A stretch of DNA of 64,000 nt from Pseudomonas sp. CC120222-01a (GTDB lineage: Bacteria; Pseudomonadota; Gammaproteobacteria; Pseudomonadales; Pseudomonadaceae). Location: the NCBI RefSeq assembly GCF_003097235.1, contig NZ_QEQQ01000008.1:158751-222750 (forward strand), in the 5' to 3' direction. Position 1 is the stretch's first letter, and the number at the start of each line of letters is the position of its first letter. Shown piece by piece: positions 1 to 10,200 of the stretch. The notes under the pieces are model-generated. The model saw only the letters and a program-made list of their open reading frames with translations, was not told where the DNA came from and did no database searches. The position numbers and the translations under genes are program-made.

Positions 1-613
1 AGGGGGTGCGCCCGGTATAACTGCCGAAGCGGATCGGGTGGGAACGAGTCTGCGTTAAGATCGACGATGCGTCAGTGTTTCCTACTAGGCGACGGATTCG
101 CGCCAATTGATCATTAACCAAGGCGTTCATCGGATAAAGCAACAGTGCCCTACAACCCGGCAGTTGCGCCGAGTCGGGCCGTTCCTGTCCCTCAATGGCT
201 AATTGACCAATAATTGGCATAAGAAAGCTTTCGGTTTTGCCGGAACCGGTACCTGTTGCGACAACTAAATCTGCAGCCTCGTCACCTAGAAACGCAGTTA
301 GCGCTTGCGATTGGTGCTCGTAGGGCCGAGGGTAAAGCCCGAGCCCCATGAGCGACAACTGGGTGAGCATATCGGCGGCGACCTTGGGAATGGGAAGTCG
401 GTTGAACGGATCTCCAATTTTGTAGACTGAGGTCGCTTCCACATAAGGCGTCTGGACAATCGTTTCAGAACTTAGGAGAAGAGCGTGGCGCTCTCTCACG
501 AGCCCTTCATCGCGAATATGGTATTGAGCTTCGATATATTGTCGAAGACTATCCGCCAGGCTTTTCGCAGTCTCATGAACACCAGATGCTTCATTCATAG
601 AAATCCCACCCAT
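1..613 (-). CDS. druE: Druantia type I helicase DruE, N-terminal part (cut by window edge)
   Basis: Only the first 204 codons lie in the window. The reading frame starts at the ATG at 613, two bases after the druD stop codon; a second ATG at 598 is possible. The translation contains a Q-motif-like segment (YPRPYEHQ) followed by Walker A GTGSGKTE at roughly residues 121-128 and an ALLLYPMNALVNDQ stretch, which is motif Ia of DEAD/DEAH-type superfamily 2 helicases with a DUF1998 tail. In Druantia, DruE is a very large helicase and the only component shared by all types. Position at the end of druA-druB-druC-druD is the main reason for the name. The C-terminal DUF1998 region is outside the window and could not be seen. 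Confidence 0.85.
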   Translation of the reverse strand, partial: MGGISMNEASGVHETAKSLADSLRQYIEAQYHIRDEGLVRERHALLLSSETIVQTPYVEATSVYKIGDPFNRLPIPKVAADMLTQLSLMGLGLYPRPYEHQSQALTAFLGDEAADLVVATGTGSGKTESFLMPIIGQLAIEGQERPDSAQLPGCRALLLYPMNALVNDQLARIRRLVGNTDASSILTQTRSHPIRFGSYTGRTP

Positions 614-615
614 TA

Positions 616-1647
616 TTAACTTCCCTCGGCAAACTGGCGCTCAGCCACTTCCACGCTCAACCCTGCAAGTGCTTGGCGCACGAGCGGAAACAGCTCACGT
701 GGTATCACATAGTCGGTCGTCCCTACGCCGCCGCCGAGTGACGGCAGTTGCCAGCCCAGTAGCAGCGCTTTTGTCTCTTCCCGTGGCAGGTAACGATGCA
801 GGCGCAGTCGAACATGTACTTGCGACACATGCGCTTCAACCTTCATGGGATGACCTGCTTGTACGTCGAAATAAAACTGCAAGCGCCTCGCCTGTTGCGG
901 TCGCAGTCCCGTCAGTTGCCGCAGACACCCCCGCGACACCTGGACCACAAAATACTCAAACCGTAGACCTGTACGGCATCTGGCGAGGAAGAGCCCTTCG
1001 GCGGTCGCGCAAGCAGACAGCGCGATCCATTTACCACTGGTCCGAATTGAAATGTCCGCTAATTCAGTCGTCGCGGGCGCCAGTTGCTCTTTGGCGCTGG
1101 TTAACAACTGGGTCGACCACGCCTGCAATCCTTCGATGGGTGCGCCAATCCATTCGTTTGGCTCCCAGACGTCAATCCGTTCCGCGCAGGCATCGACGTT
1201 GGCTAGTCTGACCCGCCCTGCCCCGCGCATCGCGATTGGCCAGGGAAAGGTTTGTGCGGGCCCCCCGCCGATGATCACTGCCTGCTTGTCCCCAAGTCTG
1301 ACCGCCTGGGGTGAAGGCGTTAACCAACGTCCGCCGTCGAGTCGCACCAAATCCCCAAGGTCACCCAGACTGTACAGAATCGCCTTGATACCTGGTTCAG
1401 CAGCGTGTTCGTCGTCGAGAGTCGGCCACAGAGGCGTCAAACGCTGGCGGACTATACTTGTCAAACTGAGCGTGGTCGCAGGCACCCAAGCTTCCCGGTC
1501 ATTCTTGGGCGCGGAACACAGATAGGATGCAGCCCGCAAGCACTCCGCTACTGCTGCGACCCTTAATCCTTCACCGTCGTTTCTGCAGCCCAAAGCGGCG
1601 GCCAAGGTTTTCCGGGTGGCGTCGCGATTAACCCCCACCCACTTCAC
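616..1647 (-). CDS. druD: Druantia type I protein DruD
   Basis: The gene encodes 343 residues with no enzymatic motif I recognise. Its ATG overlaps the stop codon of the preceding gene in an ATGA arrangement, and its own stop is two bases before the druE start, so translation is probably coupled along the operon. The protein looks soluble, with no signal peptide or membrane segment. The name rests on gene order: type I Druantia consists of druA to druE in this order, and the first gene here is a recognisable DUF4338 protein and the last a helicase. DruD has no assigned biochemical activity that I know of. Confidence 0.8.
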   Translation of the reverse strand: MKWVGVNRDATRKTLAAALGCRNDGEGLRVAAVAECLRAASYLCSAPKNDREAWVPATTLSLTSIVRQRLTPLWPTLDDEHAAEPGIKAILYSLGDLGDLVRLDGGRWLTPSPQAVRLGDKQAVIIGGGPAQTFPWPIAMRGAGRVRLANVDACAERIDVWEPNEWIGAPIEGLQAWSTQLLTSAKEQLAPATTELADISIRTSGKWIALSACATAEGLFLARCRTGLRFEYFVVQVSRGCLRQLTGLRPQQARRLQFYFDVQAGHPMKVEAHVSQVHVRLRLHRYLPREETKALLLGWQLPSLGGGVGTTDYVIPRELFPLVRQALAGLSVEVAERQFAEGS

Positions 1648-3536
1648 TCAACACTCTCCGCGTGCACGGCGTCCGCGTCGATGTCGCTCAGTAACTCGGT
1701 CGTGCTGCGGGTAAGCGCCTCTACTGGCCCCCCGAGTGATTGAGCCCATGGCAGTGCCCATTGCTTCATCACGGTGTGAAGCGCTCGCTCAGAAGGACCT
1801 TGCAATACTAGTCGCAATTGAGCGTACGCTCGGTCAGCGATCCTGAGCCACAGGTTCCCTGGAGCAAAGTCCACCTGCCCTAGACGCTCCCTCAGCGTGC
1901 TTAGCAGTGCCAATGGAGTGTTTTCAGCCTGGTTGTGCAGGGCTTTCCAATCATCCACGGTCAGTTGGCCGAACTGCATTAACGGCATCTGCGCCGATAG
2001 CCCACGCATAGCAAACTCGTCCGTATCAAACACCGGCCCGAGTTCTGACAGCGTCCCGCCGTCCGGAAACGCCGCAGGGCCGTGGGTCCAAGACGCAATC
2101 AGAACCAAGCGACTGTTAACACTCGTGGCGAACTGACGACGTGCCACAACATCGCGAATGGCACTGCCATACACCTCGAATGCCGACCGGTTCGCGCCTT
2201 TGAGCAACAAGCATCCAGACGACTCGGCTACCACTTCGAGGCAATCTGTCGCTGCGTCCTCTGATACTAGCCCTACGGGCACTCGCCACTCATGGAAGAT
2301 CGCCCCTCCTACCGCTGCTGCGACCGCATCTGCGATTAAATCCGCGGTTGAACCTTTGAACTGAATAAGTTGGCCGCAGATGATTGCCGCCAAAATATGC
2401 CGCGCGTAGCTGTTGGCCTCGCGCTTCACTACGCCGCTTGCCTGAAGGTTGTTGGCAATGACCCGGCAGGCAACTTCTATGGAGTTTATTTCGACGAACG
2501 GACCTGTTGCTTCGTTCTCGATCAAGCGGACGCGTGATTGACCCCCGACTTCATGGCTCGGTCCGACGACTCGAGACTCCTGGGTGTTGACGCGCGCGTG
2601 CAGTGAAGCAAGGTTGGCTGCCGCGGCATCCCAGTCGAGACCCCGGGCGTTGAGGATCGCCAGTGCTTCCTCGAGCACTAAAACCCGCGCACGCTCGGCA
2701 ACCAAGTCCTCTACCTGGGCAGCTAGGGCGCTTACCCTCTCCGAAATGAGCTCGCCGCGCACGTCTGAGTCAGCCAGTGCTGTCGACGCCTCCTGCTGCG
2801 CGCTACCCGTTGACTGAGCCAGTTCGCTTACCTGCTCCAAGCGCAGATCGACGCTTTGCAGTGCGGTACGCCACTCAGCGATATCCTTGTGAACACCACT
2901 GAGGTTGGCCGTCATCTGCTCAACCGCTTCGGTGGTTACTGTCGCCGTCAGTTCAAGTTGGTCAATGCGCTCGGCGATTTCCTCGGCCGCCGTTTCAGCC
3001 AAGTCAAAATAACCCTCAATTTTATCCAAACGGCCCGGCAAACCATCAATCATCCGATCCCTGGCGAGGGTGGAAGCCGGATGAAAGCTATTCAGGGCGG
3101 CCTGCATGGCAGGATCTTCGGCGAAACCACTGTACGTCGCCAGCCGCTCTACCGTTTCCCTTGAGGCATCAGGATACAACTCGGCTAAGCGCTTGAAGAA
3201 GCCAGCACCCGCATCCGCCAATTGGGGGGAGGTGTCTGCGGTGGGAAAGGCACTGTCCAAGCGGCTTTTGGCCCACGCTACCCACAGGCTAGCGAAGGCT
3301 TGCCAGTCAGCCTCGCTTTTATGTCCGGGCTGTGGATGCGCCAGATGCCCGATCAAGCGCCTCTGCTTTTCCTTGAATTCAGGTGGGGATCCTCGCCTAA
3401 AGCCGGGAATTGAGGCTTGACGATCAAAGAACGACTTGCGAAAGGCATGGGGTACCTCTTCGATGAACTCGGTAATCATCATTGTTCCGAGCGCCGAGAT
3501 CCGCTCTCTTGCCTCTTGGCTGTACAGGTAACTCAT
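1644..3536 (-). CDS. druC: Druantia type I protein DruC
   Basis: The gene encodes 630 residues. Both ends overlap neighbours by ATGA: its ATG overlaps the druB stop and its stop overlaps the druD ATG. Residues about 160-290 are rich in heptad-like Leu/Val/Glu patterns (segments such as AEEIAERIDQLEL and DLRLEQVSELAQ) and probably form a coiled coil. The C-terminal third looks globular and has no motif I can name. Assignment as DruC is by position between the DUF4338 protein and the helicase and by general size. A scaffolding or oligomerising part in the Druantia complex would fit the coiled coil, but that is inference. Confidence 0.8.
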   Translation of the reverse strand: MSYLYSQEARERISALGTMMITEFIEEVPHAFRKSFFDRQASIPGFRRGSPPEFKEKQRRLIGHLAHPQPGHKSEADWQAFASLWVAWAKSRLDSAFPTADTSPQLADAGAGFFKRLAELYPDASRETVERLATYSGFAEDPAMQAALNSFHPASTLARDRMIDGLPGRLDKIEGYFDLAETAAEEIAERIDQLELTATVTTEAVEQMTANLSGVHKDIAEWRTALQSVDLRLEQVSELAQSTGSAQQEASTALADSDVRGELISERVSALAAQVEDLVAERARVLVLEEALAILNARGLDWDAAAANLASLHARVNTQESRVVGPSHEVGGQSRVRLIENEATGPFVEINSIEVACRVIANNLQASGVVKREANSYARHILAAIICGQLIQFKGSTADLIADAVAAAVGGAIFHEWRVPVGLVSEDAATDCLEVVAESSGCLLLKGANRSAFEVYGSAIRDVVARRQFATSVNSRLVLIASWTHGPAAFPDGGTLSELGPVFDTDEFAMRGLSAQMPLMQFGQLTVDDWKALHNQAENTPLALLSTLRERLGQVDFAPGNLWLRIADRAYAQLRLVLQGPSERALHTVMKQWALPWAQSLGGPVEALTRSTTELLSDIDADAVHAESVE

Positions 3537-5200
3537 CGCGAGACCCCATCTCCTGAAGATCGAATATCAAATCCACGTGCACGCACATCAGCCGCCAATT
3601 GCCGATAATTCGGTACCAGTCCCGGATTGGGACGCGCGGCCAAGAAGGCGTTGACCAACCCTTGGTCACTGCCAGAGAGTGCAATCGCTCCGCCAGCGTG
3701 TAGCTGAGATAGAAAACAACGCAGGCGCAATCTTAAAGACCGCCCAAGCGAAAGCAGTACGGTTGTTGGGTTGTCCATCGGCTGCGTAGCGCCGATGGAC
3801 AACCGTCCGAACCCGCCGAAATCCAGGTAGATCTGGTATTTGGGGTCGGTGATATAAAGTTTGAGCAGGCTATTCAACGCAGGGGACAACTGGCATTTCT
3901 GCGAGGTGTGGTCATCCGTCACGTCGCTAGACACAAGGTGCCGGCTCTCCCTATGCCCATTAGGTGAAATAGCCTCTAGCCTTCCCCTGGTGCCCATCGG
4001 CATTGCCAGAGAATCGAAACACAGTTCCTGTGCTCTCGTCGCCATGACATAGGTTTGGCATCCCCTGCGGTGCAATGGGGCAACAACACGTTCCCCTTTA
4101 TCGTCAATGAAAACCAAGTCTACCGTAGGGTGTTTGTAGCTTCGCGCCAGCGAATTATTCTTGGAAAAATACTTATCGACATCCGGATGCCCGGTTTTTC
4201 CGATCCTGAAATCATCGCTTCCTTCGCGTATCACAGTGAATAGCGCGGGTGACCGATCGGGCGCCGTTACAGAAATGCGATCATTCTGGTTAACGGCTTG
4301 CAAGGTTGGCCCGCCGTCGTGTGCTCCTCCCGGCATCCGGTGAGCGGCGAGGATGACCGCTTCAGACTCGATGTATTCAACCGTATTGATGCTGGAGTAA
4401 CGGGTAAGGAACGGCCAAATGGTTGTGATCGAGGGTGTCGCAGGCATAACGCTCAGTTGGGTAAATTCTTCCAACCACTTTATGCAGGCCTCTGACGGGG
4501 TATCCGGAACCGTTACCAGGGCTAACTGCCATCCATGCCTTGACTTGAACCTGTCCACCAGCAGTTCCTCAGGGAAGACTGGTGTCGCCGGTACCGACCA
4601 TAACAGGGCATAAGTCTCGGAGCGACTTAACACCTGCGCGCGGGGGAAGCCGCTGTCGCCATCCCGACCAATGGCGGTGAACACGGCTGCACCCACCGCA
4701 GATAGACCTGGGCATGTCCTGGCAACGCCTGAAACGAACAAAGGGTCCGGCTTGCCTTCGAAGGAAATGATTTTGTAGTCGTTTGCTGTGGGCTCTGCGG
4801 TTACCCTGAAACCTGAGCCCATCCCGCGCATATTAAGCTTCTGCACCCTGCCGCCGACATCGAGGTTGATGTAGGCGTGACATGTACGACAGGGAGGCAA
4901 GACTAATTCAATCCACCACGCCCCTGCGTTCTCACCTTTTTTTATCATCAAGCGCAGATCCATCTGCCGCATCGATGCTGGTTGAGCCTTATCAGAGTTG
5001 ACATGGCTCAGTGGCCCGGACATGAAATAAGCGCAGGAACTGGAGGACACGCCACGCCAGTGGGCGAAGTAGTTTTTCCGCGATGGCCCTGAGCGAAGCC
5101 CCACCCGCATGCGGCAGAAAGAACAAATATAATATCCGGAGCGTGTCGCTAAATCTGCGGTAACCGGTTTATTCGTCACTCGATCTATGGCGTAATCCAT
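3533..5200 (-). CDS. druB: Druantia type I protein DruB
   Basis: The gene encodes 555 residues, starting at the ATG at 5200 behind a GAAGGG ribosome-binding site, 18 bases after the druA stop. Near the N-terminus (residues about 22-55) is a CxxC...YFAH...C arrangement (YYICSFC, then NYFAHW), resembling the small zinc-ribbon of CoiA-type competence proteins. A second CRTC motif follows around residue 104. The rest is not recognisable. DruB is otherwise an uncharacterised Druantia subunit. The putative zinc site is a visible feature that could contact nucleic acid, which is inference. Confidence 0.8.
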   Translation of the reverse strand: MDYAIDRVTNKPVTADLATRSGYYICSFCRMRVGLRSGPSRKNYFAHWRGVSSSSCAYFMSGPLSHVNSDKAQPASMRQMDLRLMIKKGENAGAWWIELVLPPCRTCHAYINLDVGGRVQKLNMRGMGSGFRVTAEPTANDYKIISFEGKPDPLFVSGVARTCPGLSAVGAAVFTAIGRDGDSGFPRAQVLSRSETYALLWSVPATPVFPEELLVDRFKSRHGWQLALVTVPDTPSEACIKWLEEFTQLSVMPATPSITTIWPFLTRYSSINTVEYIESEAVILAAHRMPGGAHDGGPTLQAVNQNDRISVTAPDRSPALFTVIREGSDDFRIGKTGHPDVDKYFSKNNSLARSYKHPTVDLVFIDDKGERVVAPLHRRGCQTYVMATRAQELCFDSLAMPMGTRGRLEAISPNGHRESRHLVSSDVTDDHTSQKCQLSPALNSLLKLYITDPKYQIYLDFGGFGRLSIGATQPMDNPTTVLLSLGRSLRLRLRCFLSQLHAGGAIALSGSDQGLVNAFLAARPNPGLVPNYRQLAADVRARGFDIRSSGDGVSR

Positions 5201-5218
5201 CGCTCATACCCTTCGCAT

Positions 5219-6454
5219 TCATCCGCGCAAACTGATAATACGCCGCGGCTCAGTGGCTAAATGACAGTGAGCCGCGAAAAGCCGTGCCTGATGGCCGTAG
5301 AGGTGGATGAGATCCGTAGATTTCCAACAGCGAAAGTCAGGCCTGTTCATTGAACGCGGGATCAACCACCGATTCAGTGCTAACTCACCGATTTCACGGA
5401 CTGACAACAGTGATTGGGTATCCGGCTTTCCGCTGCCGCTGTGGAGAAGCTTCGCGGCGTTGGTTGCCAATTGACAAATAAATACTTCACGCTGGATGCC
5501 GTGGCGCATGAGGTCGTCCTTGAATCCTAGCGCCTTAAGCGCCGCTCGCGTGGTGCGCAACCGCCAGTTAGGACCTTGGCCGAAGGCGTGCTGATCTGCA
5601 TATTGATGATCGAGATCTCGGAGATAATCTCGAAGCTCAACAAACAACCAGTCGGGTATATGGAAATGGCCCCAGCCGCCGGTAAAGCCAATGGACTTGA
5701 GGTATTGCGTGCCACCCAGCTTCAATCGGTTGTAGACCGCGGAGCGCCCCATGGATGAGGTCGTCACGACCGCCAACAGACGCGCATTTTTTTCCGCCTG
5801 CGAGATAATGCCGGTGGACCCGCCGTAGGCACTGGCAAAATCATCATAAATGTCCCGACTGCGAAGGAGACAAGCAATCAGCTTACCGCCCAGCAAGGCG
5901 TTATAGGGTGGGATCGCGCCAAGGACATATGCATCCATCAGGTTGACCAGTCGGGCAGATCGGTCATTAGTATTCCAGCCGATGAATTTGTCTCTTACGC
6001 CAAGGTTGAAAACCGGATCCCCTATGGCGATCAACCCCATCAGTTTGCCATTCGCCTGGTCCCAGACTAGGTAACGCAAGCGCCTGCCAAAACCATTGGA
6101 CACGGGCACAGACCACGACAACGATGCGAGCCGAAAGAGTTCGCTCTGCCACGTACCTGACGAGACGCGCTCAAGAACAGGGGAAATTTTTTCTGGCACC
6201 ACCTCTCGGCCATCGGCAAAGTACTGCATTAGCTTGGCGCCGCTGCGCACAACGAAGGCTTCACTGGCGGAGAGCCGTTCTTCTCGTTGGGCCCCATGCA
6301 ATGCGCGGATCGCCTCTTTGCCATTTCCAGGTGGGCAAAGAGCACCTTCCTGGGTTTTAGTGAAACCTAGCTGGTGCAAATGCTCTCGCACTTTTCGCTT
6401 GAGATTCGCTTCTCTCGGATTAACTCCAATAATAATCGCACTGCCGGTTGGCAT
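5219..6454 (-). CDS. druA: Druantia type I protein DruA (DUF4338)
   Basis: The 411-residue protein carries the DUF4338 core at roughly residues 124-203: RRLRYLVW, then GLIAIGDPVFNLGVRD, IGW, and DAYVLGAIPPYNALLGGK. This block is the signature of DruA, the first gene of type I Druantia. I chose the ATG at 6454 (MPTGSAII) because it has an AGGG ribosome-binding site 10 bases upstream. The frame remains open back to a TTG at 6535 that has no such site. DruA is proposed to be a nucleic-acid-acting enzyme, but its mechanism is not settled. It heads an operon of five genes all read on the minus strand; the promoter should lie in 6455-7225. Confidence 0.9.
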   Translation of the reverse strand: MPTGSAIIIGVNPREANLKRKVREHLHQLGFTKTQEGALCPPGNGKEAIRALHGAQREERLSASEAFVVRSGAKLMQYFADGREVVPEKISPVLERVSSGTWQSELFRLASLSWSVPVSNGFGRRLRYLVWDQANGKLMGLIAIGDPVFNLGVRDKFIGWNTNDRSARLVNLMDAYVLGAIPPYNALLGGKLIACLLRSRDIYDDFASAYGGSTGIISQAEKNARLLAVVTTSSMGRSAVYNRLKLGGTQYLKSIGFTGGWGHFHIPDWLFVELRDYLRDLDHQYADQHAFGQGPNWRLRTTRAALKALGFKDDLMRHGIQREVFICQLATNAAKLLHSGSGKPDTQSLLSVREIGELALNRWLIPRSMNRPDFRCWKSTDLIHLYGHQARLFAAHCHLATEPRRIISLRG

Positions 6455-7225
6455 ACTGTTGCATCCCTGCTTGGAGTTTATCTCAACGAGGTAGGCGAAA
6501 TACAAGCCATACTGTTTCGCTTCTGCCGCCCTCAAAAGTAATGCGCACAGGCGCCAAAAGCACCGCGCGTCGAGGGGGAATACGGATCACTGCCGCACGA
6601 GGTCCGATCCTACACCGCCCCCGCCATTTTATGAAGAGGCGTACAGGCAAACTGACATTACCGGCACCGAGTTCGCCTGTATGCAGAATGGAGCAACCAT
6701 TCTCCTGCCCCATAGCCGAGACGATGAGGGTAGCGCCGGAATCAGCCCGATCGACCGCCCCGACCAAGGCCATCCTGAGGCACGCCTCATCCAGATCTTG
6801 AACGCAACCCAGAGCTGCCGCACCAAGCGGTAATTGCCCAGCGTTCTCACTCCGCCGCCCACAGGGCTTTCGCCCCAGCTTGACGAGGCGGACGCGAAGC
6901 ACCTACCCGCCAAAGCGATGGGCAACGTTCGAATTGCTCAGCAAGCGTGTCGGCACGTGTACAGCCGGCAGCACACTGCTCACTGGCGCCAGCCAGGCCG
7001 ACCTCGCAACGCAACGAGCGCTGCTGCACGACATCGTGCTGCTCGGTCCGCCTCCCCTGCGGCCAGCCGGAACTGTTCGACATGCTCCAGCAGTGTCCGC
7101 GCTTTGATCAGGGCGAATAGCCCCTGGGTTTCGCAGACCTCCCCAGACCATATAATGAGTCCCCAATAGGCAATACCATGGCCTTCGACGGGGGCATCGG
7201 AAAGTGTGTTGGCCGAACGGCTACA
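6455..7225. other. 771-bp spacer between druA and the SF1-helicase operon; no supported gene
   Basis: I see no convincing gene here. Two minus-strand frames are worth noting. One directly continues the helicase frame past its TGA and stays open for about 75 codons to a TGA at 6982-6980; its translation is coherent and helix-like (GLFALIKARTLLEHVEQFR), but it has no start of its own. The other runs 6902-6483 (139 codons from a weak start), ends 28 bases before druA, and matches no family I know. The druA promoter must be in this stretch, but I found no clean -35/-10 pair. The segment may be decayed coding DNA between two defence modules. Confidence 0.4.
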
Positions 7226-10200
7226 TCAAATCGCCGAAGCCGTTGACACTGGGAACACCGCCGGCACCAGATCCTTCGAAAACTTTGCTCTGTCGGGAAG
7301 CGAGATGACCTTCAGGCTGTTCTTGGCGCGCCCCGCCGCGATCAGTTCTGCCATCGGTCCCGCGCCACCGGCTGCCAGACAGTCTAGGTGCCCCAGGATG
7401 ATGACTGAGTCACGCGCTCTGGAGAGCGCCACATTCAATCGATGGCGATCCAAGAGAAACTGGGTGTCCCCACTTGCTCTGGTCATCAACAGGATCACCA
7501 TGTCAGCTTCTCCCCCCTGTACAGCATCGACAGTTGCAACGGACAACTGGAACGCATAGTGCTTATCCGCCGTATCACGCGCGACAATTTCCAGTTGCCC
7601 CTTGTATGGGCAGATAACCAACAGCTTCAAGGAGACTCTCGCTGCACTAACCCTTTTGTGCAGAGCATTGAGCAATTGATAGAGCGCGGCGCGCTCTGTG
7701 GAGTTGACCAACGAGTTAGGCGTGTCTCCCGTACCTGCCTTCCTATGCCGGTAATTCTGCATCTTGGAGAAATCTACAAACAGTGCGCGGGCATCGGTCA
7801 GGGACCAGTTCCCCGCTTTGCGATGAGACGTCAGTTGCTTCTGGTAAAACAGAGTACTGACTAGGTCACCAATGTTTTCATGCATCCGGTATTGCACGGT
7901 TAGCATGCCCTTGGCTTGCGGTCCTAGCCCCTCATACAGTTCTTGGAAAAAGTTCTTGCGCAGCAGGGTTTCGACCTCCGCCAGCGGCAACGTATACCCG
8001 ATGCGCTCATCCAGCACATCAGTGGTCACCGTTGGCGGCAACTGGTTGTGATCCCCGACCAGGACTACCCGCCGAGCAATGGCCGCCGGGATCATCAGTT
8101 CGGCAGCAAAGGCCTTGCCTGCTTCGTCCACAATCACGCAATCGAAAGGTTCCTTCAACAAGGCGAAATCAGTACGCGCCATGCCCGTGCAGGTAGCACC
8201 GTGGATCAATTTGTCACGGAATGTCCAGCGGCTAGCAGCCTCACGCCCCTTGCGCGACTTCAGCAGAGACAGCCAAGCTTCGTGCAATTGAGGACTGATT
8301 TCTGCATCTCCCGCGCTCAAAGCATCGACTTTAATTTGATGCCAATTGGGCTCAAGCGCTTCACTAATCTTGTCCTGTTTTCCGTAACGCACTGTAACTG
8401 GCCGCAAATACTCTGCTGCCTCAAGCAGATCCTCGATTAGCTTGGTCACCGCGACGTGAGTAGGGCCGGTAATCAGGATACGCGGCCAGAGGTGGGGAGC
8501 TTGTTCCGGGAACAGTGTCTTAAGCCACTGAACCAGCGTGGTTGTCTTCCCGGCACCTGGAGGTCCCCACACCGCCACTACGGGCTCGCGCGACGCCAAT
8601 ACTTGAAGCACAGCGTCCTGCCCCAGATTCAACGTCTCGCCAGGCTCCGGGCTGAGTGTAAAGATGGCGTTGTGAACCGAGGGTGCCACAAAATCACCAG
8701 TGATCGCTTTCTCAAGAGCTTTGGATAGCGTTTCTTTTTGATTGCCCTCCCTGACCAATTCAAGCCGAAACAAATCGAAAGGGTTGATCTCGGCTTCGCT
8801 CATCCGCTTATGCGTGTCCAGGATGAATTCGCAAATACCAAGTTGGGCATCCAAAAGCTTGAACGACTGCAGAGGCCATACACGATCTCGCCCGACTGCT
8901 CGTAGGCGAGGTGAGCCTTGCTCGCCCAACGCGTCCTTCAACCAGCCAGGAACACCTTGGGAACCGAGCAAGCCTGTCACCTTACGCCCGTTTTCCTCGA
9001 CCTGGCCGGGAAGAAAACCACAGCTTGCACTTTGCTCCAGGTAGAGCTGCTGCTCACGGTACACCAACGAGAGTTTGCGTAAATGCAGGGCAACCTGTCG
9101 TTGACGGGCAGCCTCGCGCTGGCCAAGGCGCTCTTCATTCAAGGCACACACAAAGGACTGGAAACGATTGCGGTTGGCCAACTCTTCATCCGTACTCCCT
9201 ATGAGGACGGGGGTAAGGGCCACGTAGCACCGCAAAACGTCTTCAGGAGACTCACGAGCCTCAAGCGCGTCCAGCAACCGAAAACATCGCTGCTCGGCAT
9301 CGGCCTCAGTGACTAGGGCATAACGGCCCAACTGAAAGACAAGACGGCCGTCATCATTCTCATAAATGTGCCAAGGCCTATCCTGGATTGCCGGTGTTTG
9401 AAAATAGTCCCACATCTGATGGATCAGGGGGATGTGCTCATCACTGATGCCCAGGGCGACTGGCCACCAATACTCTTCCAGGCCTGAGATACGAGGGTGC
9501 AATCTCACCGGCAAACTGTGGGACCGCGAATCACCGAGCACGTCGGTGAGCGTCCAGCCGTCCGCAAATACTTCCAACTCCGCGCCTGGTTTAATCCATT
9601 GCCCTTCGTGCCTGCCAAGTGGCAAACGCAAGGTGGCATCCTGCATCTGCAACTGGGCCTCATTGTTATCCAGGCGCACGACTGTCGCCGTCAACGGCTC
9701 GCCACCGCTGCCTCTTGCTGCATCCAACAATTTCACTTTGGCACTGCCAATGCGGGCGAAGCGTGCTTCATGATCAACCGCATAGAATACTCCTCGACCA
9801 TCAAACGCTTCGGCCTCGACGGTATAATTCTGCAGACGCCCGCGCAGGCCGTGTGGCAACGAAATCACGGCGCCCTCGCAAGGGTAGTCCGCAGGCATTT
9901 CCAGCCAGGCAACGGTCGGCAACTGTGCGGGCACCTCACCAAATAAGGTGCGAATATACTGCGCGGTGGTTTGAAGGTAGGCGCGTTCGGCTGTGACGCG
10001 CCCCCGGGCAAGCTCAATTTCAAGCATCATCTGACGGAAGCTAGCTGATTCACGCGCGCCAAAGCGGGCTTTCAGTATCTGTCTGGCCCGTGCGTGCGCC
10101 CGTTCCAACTCACTGGCGATTTCGGACCGCATCGCCAACTCTCTTTCAAACATCTTCACGAGTTGAACCAGGTAGGGACGAATCAGCGCAGCAGTTTTGC

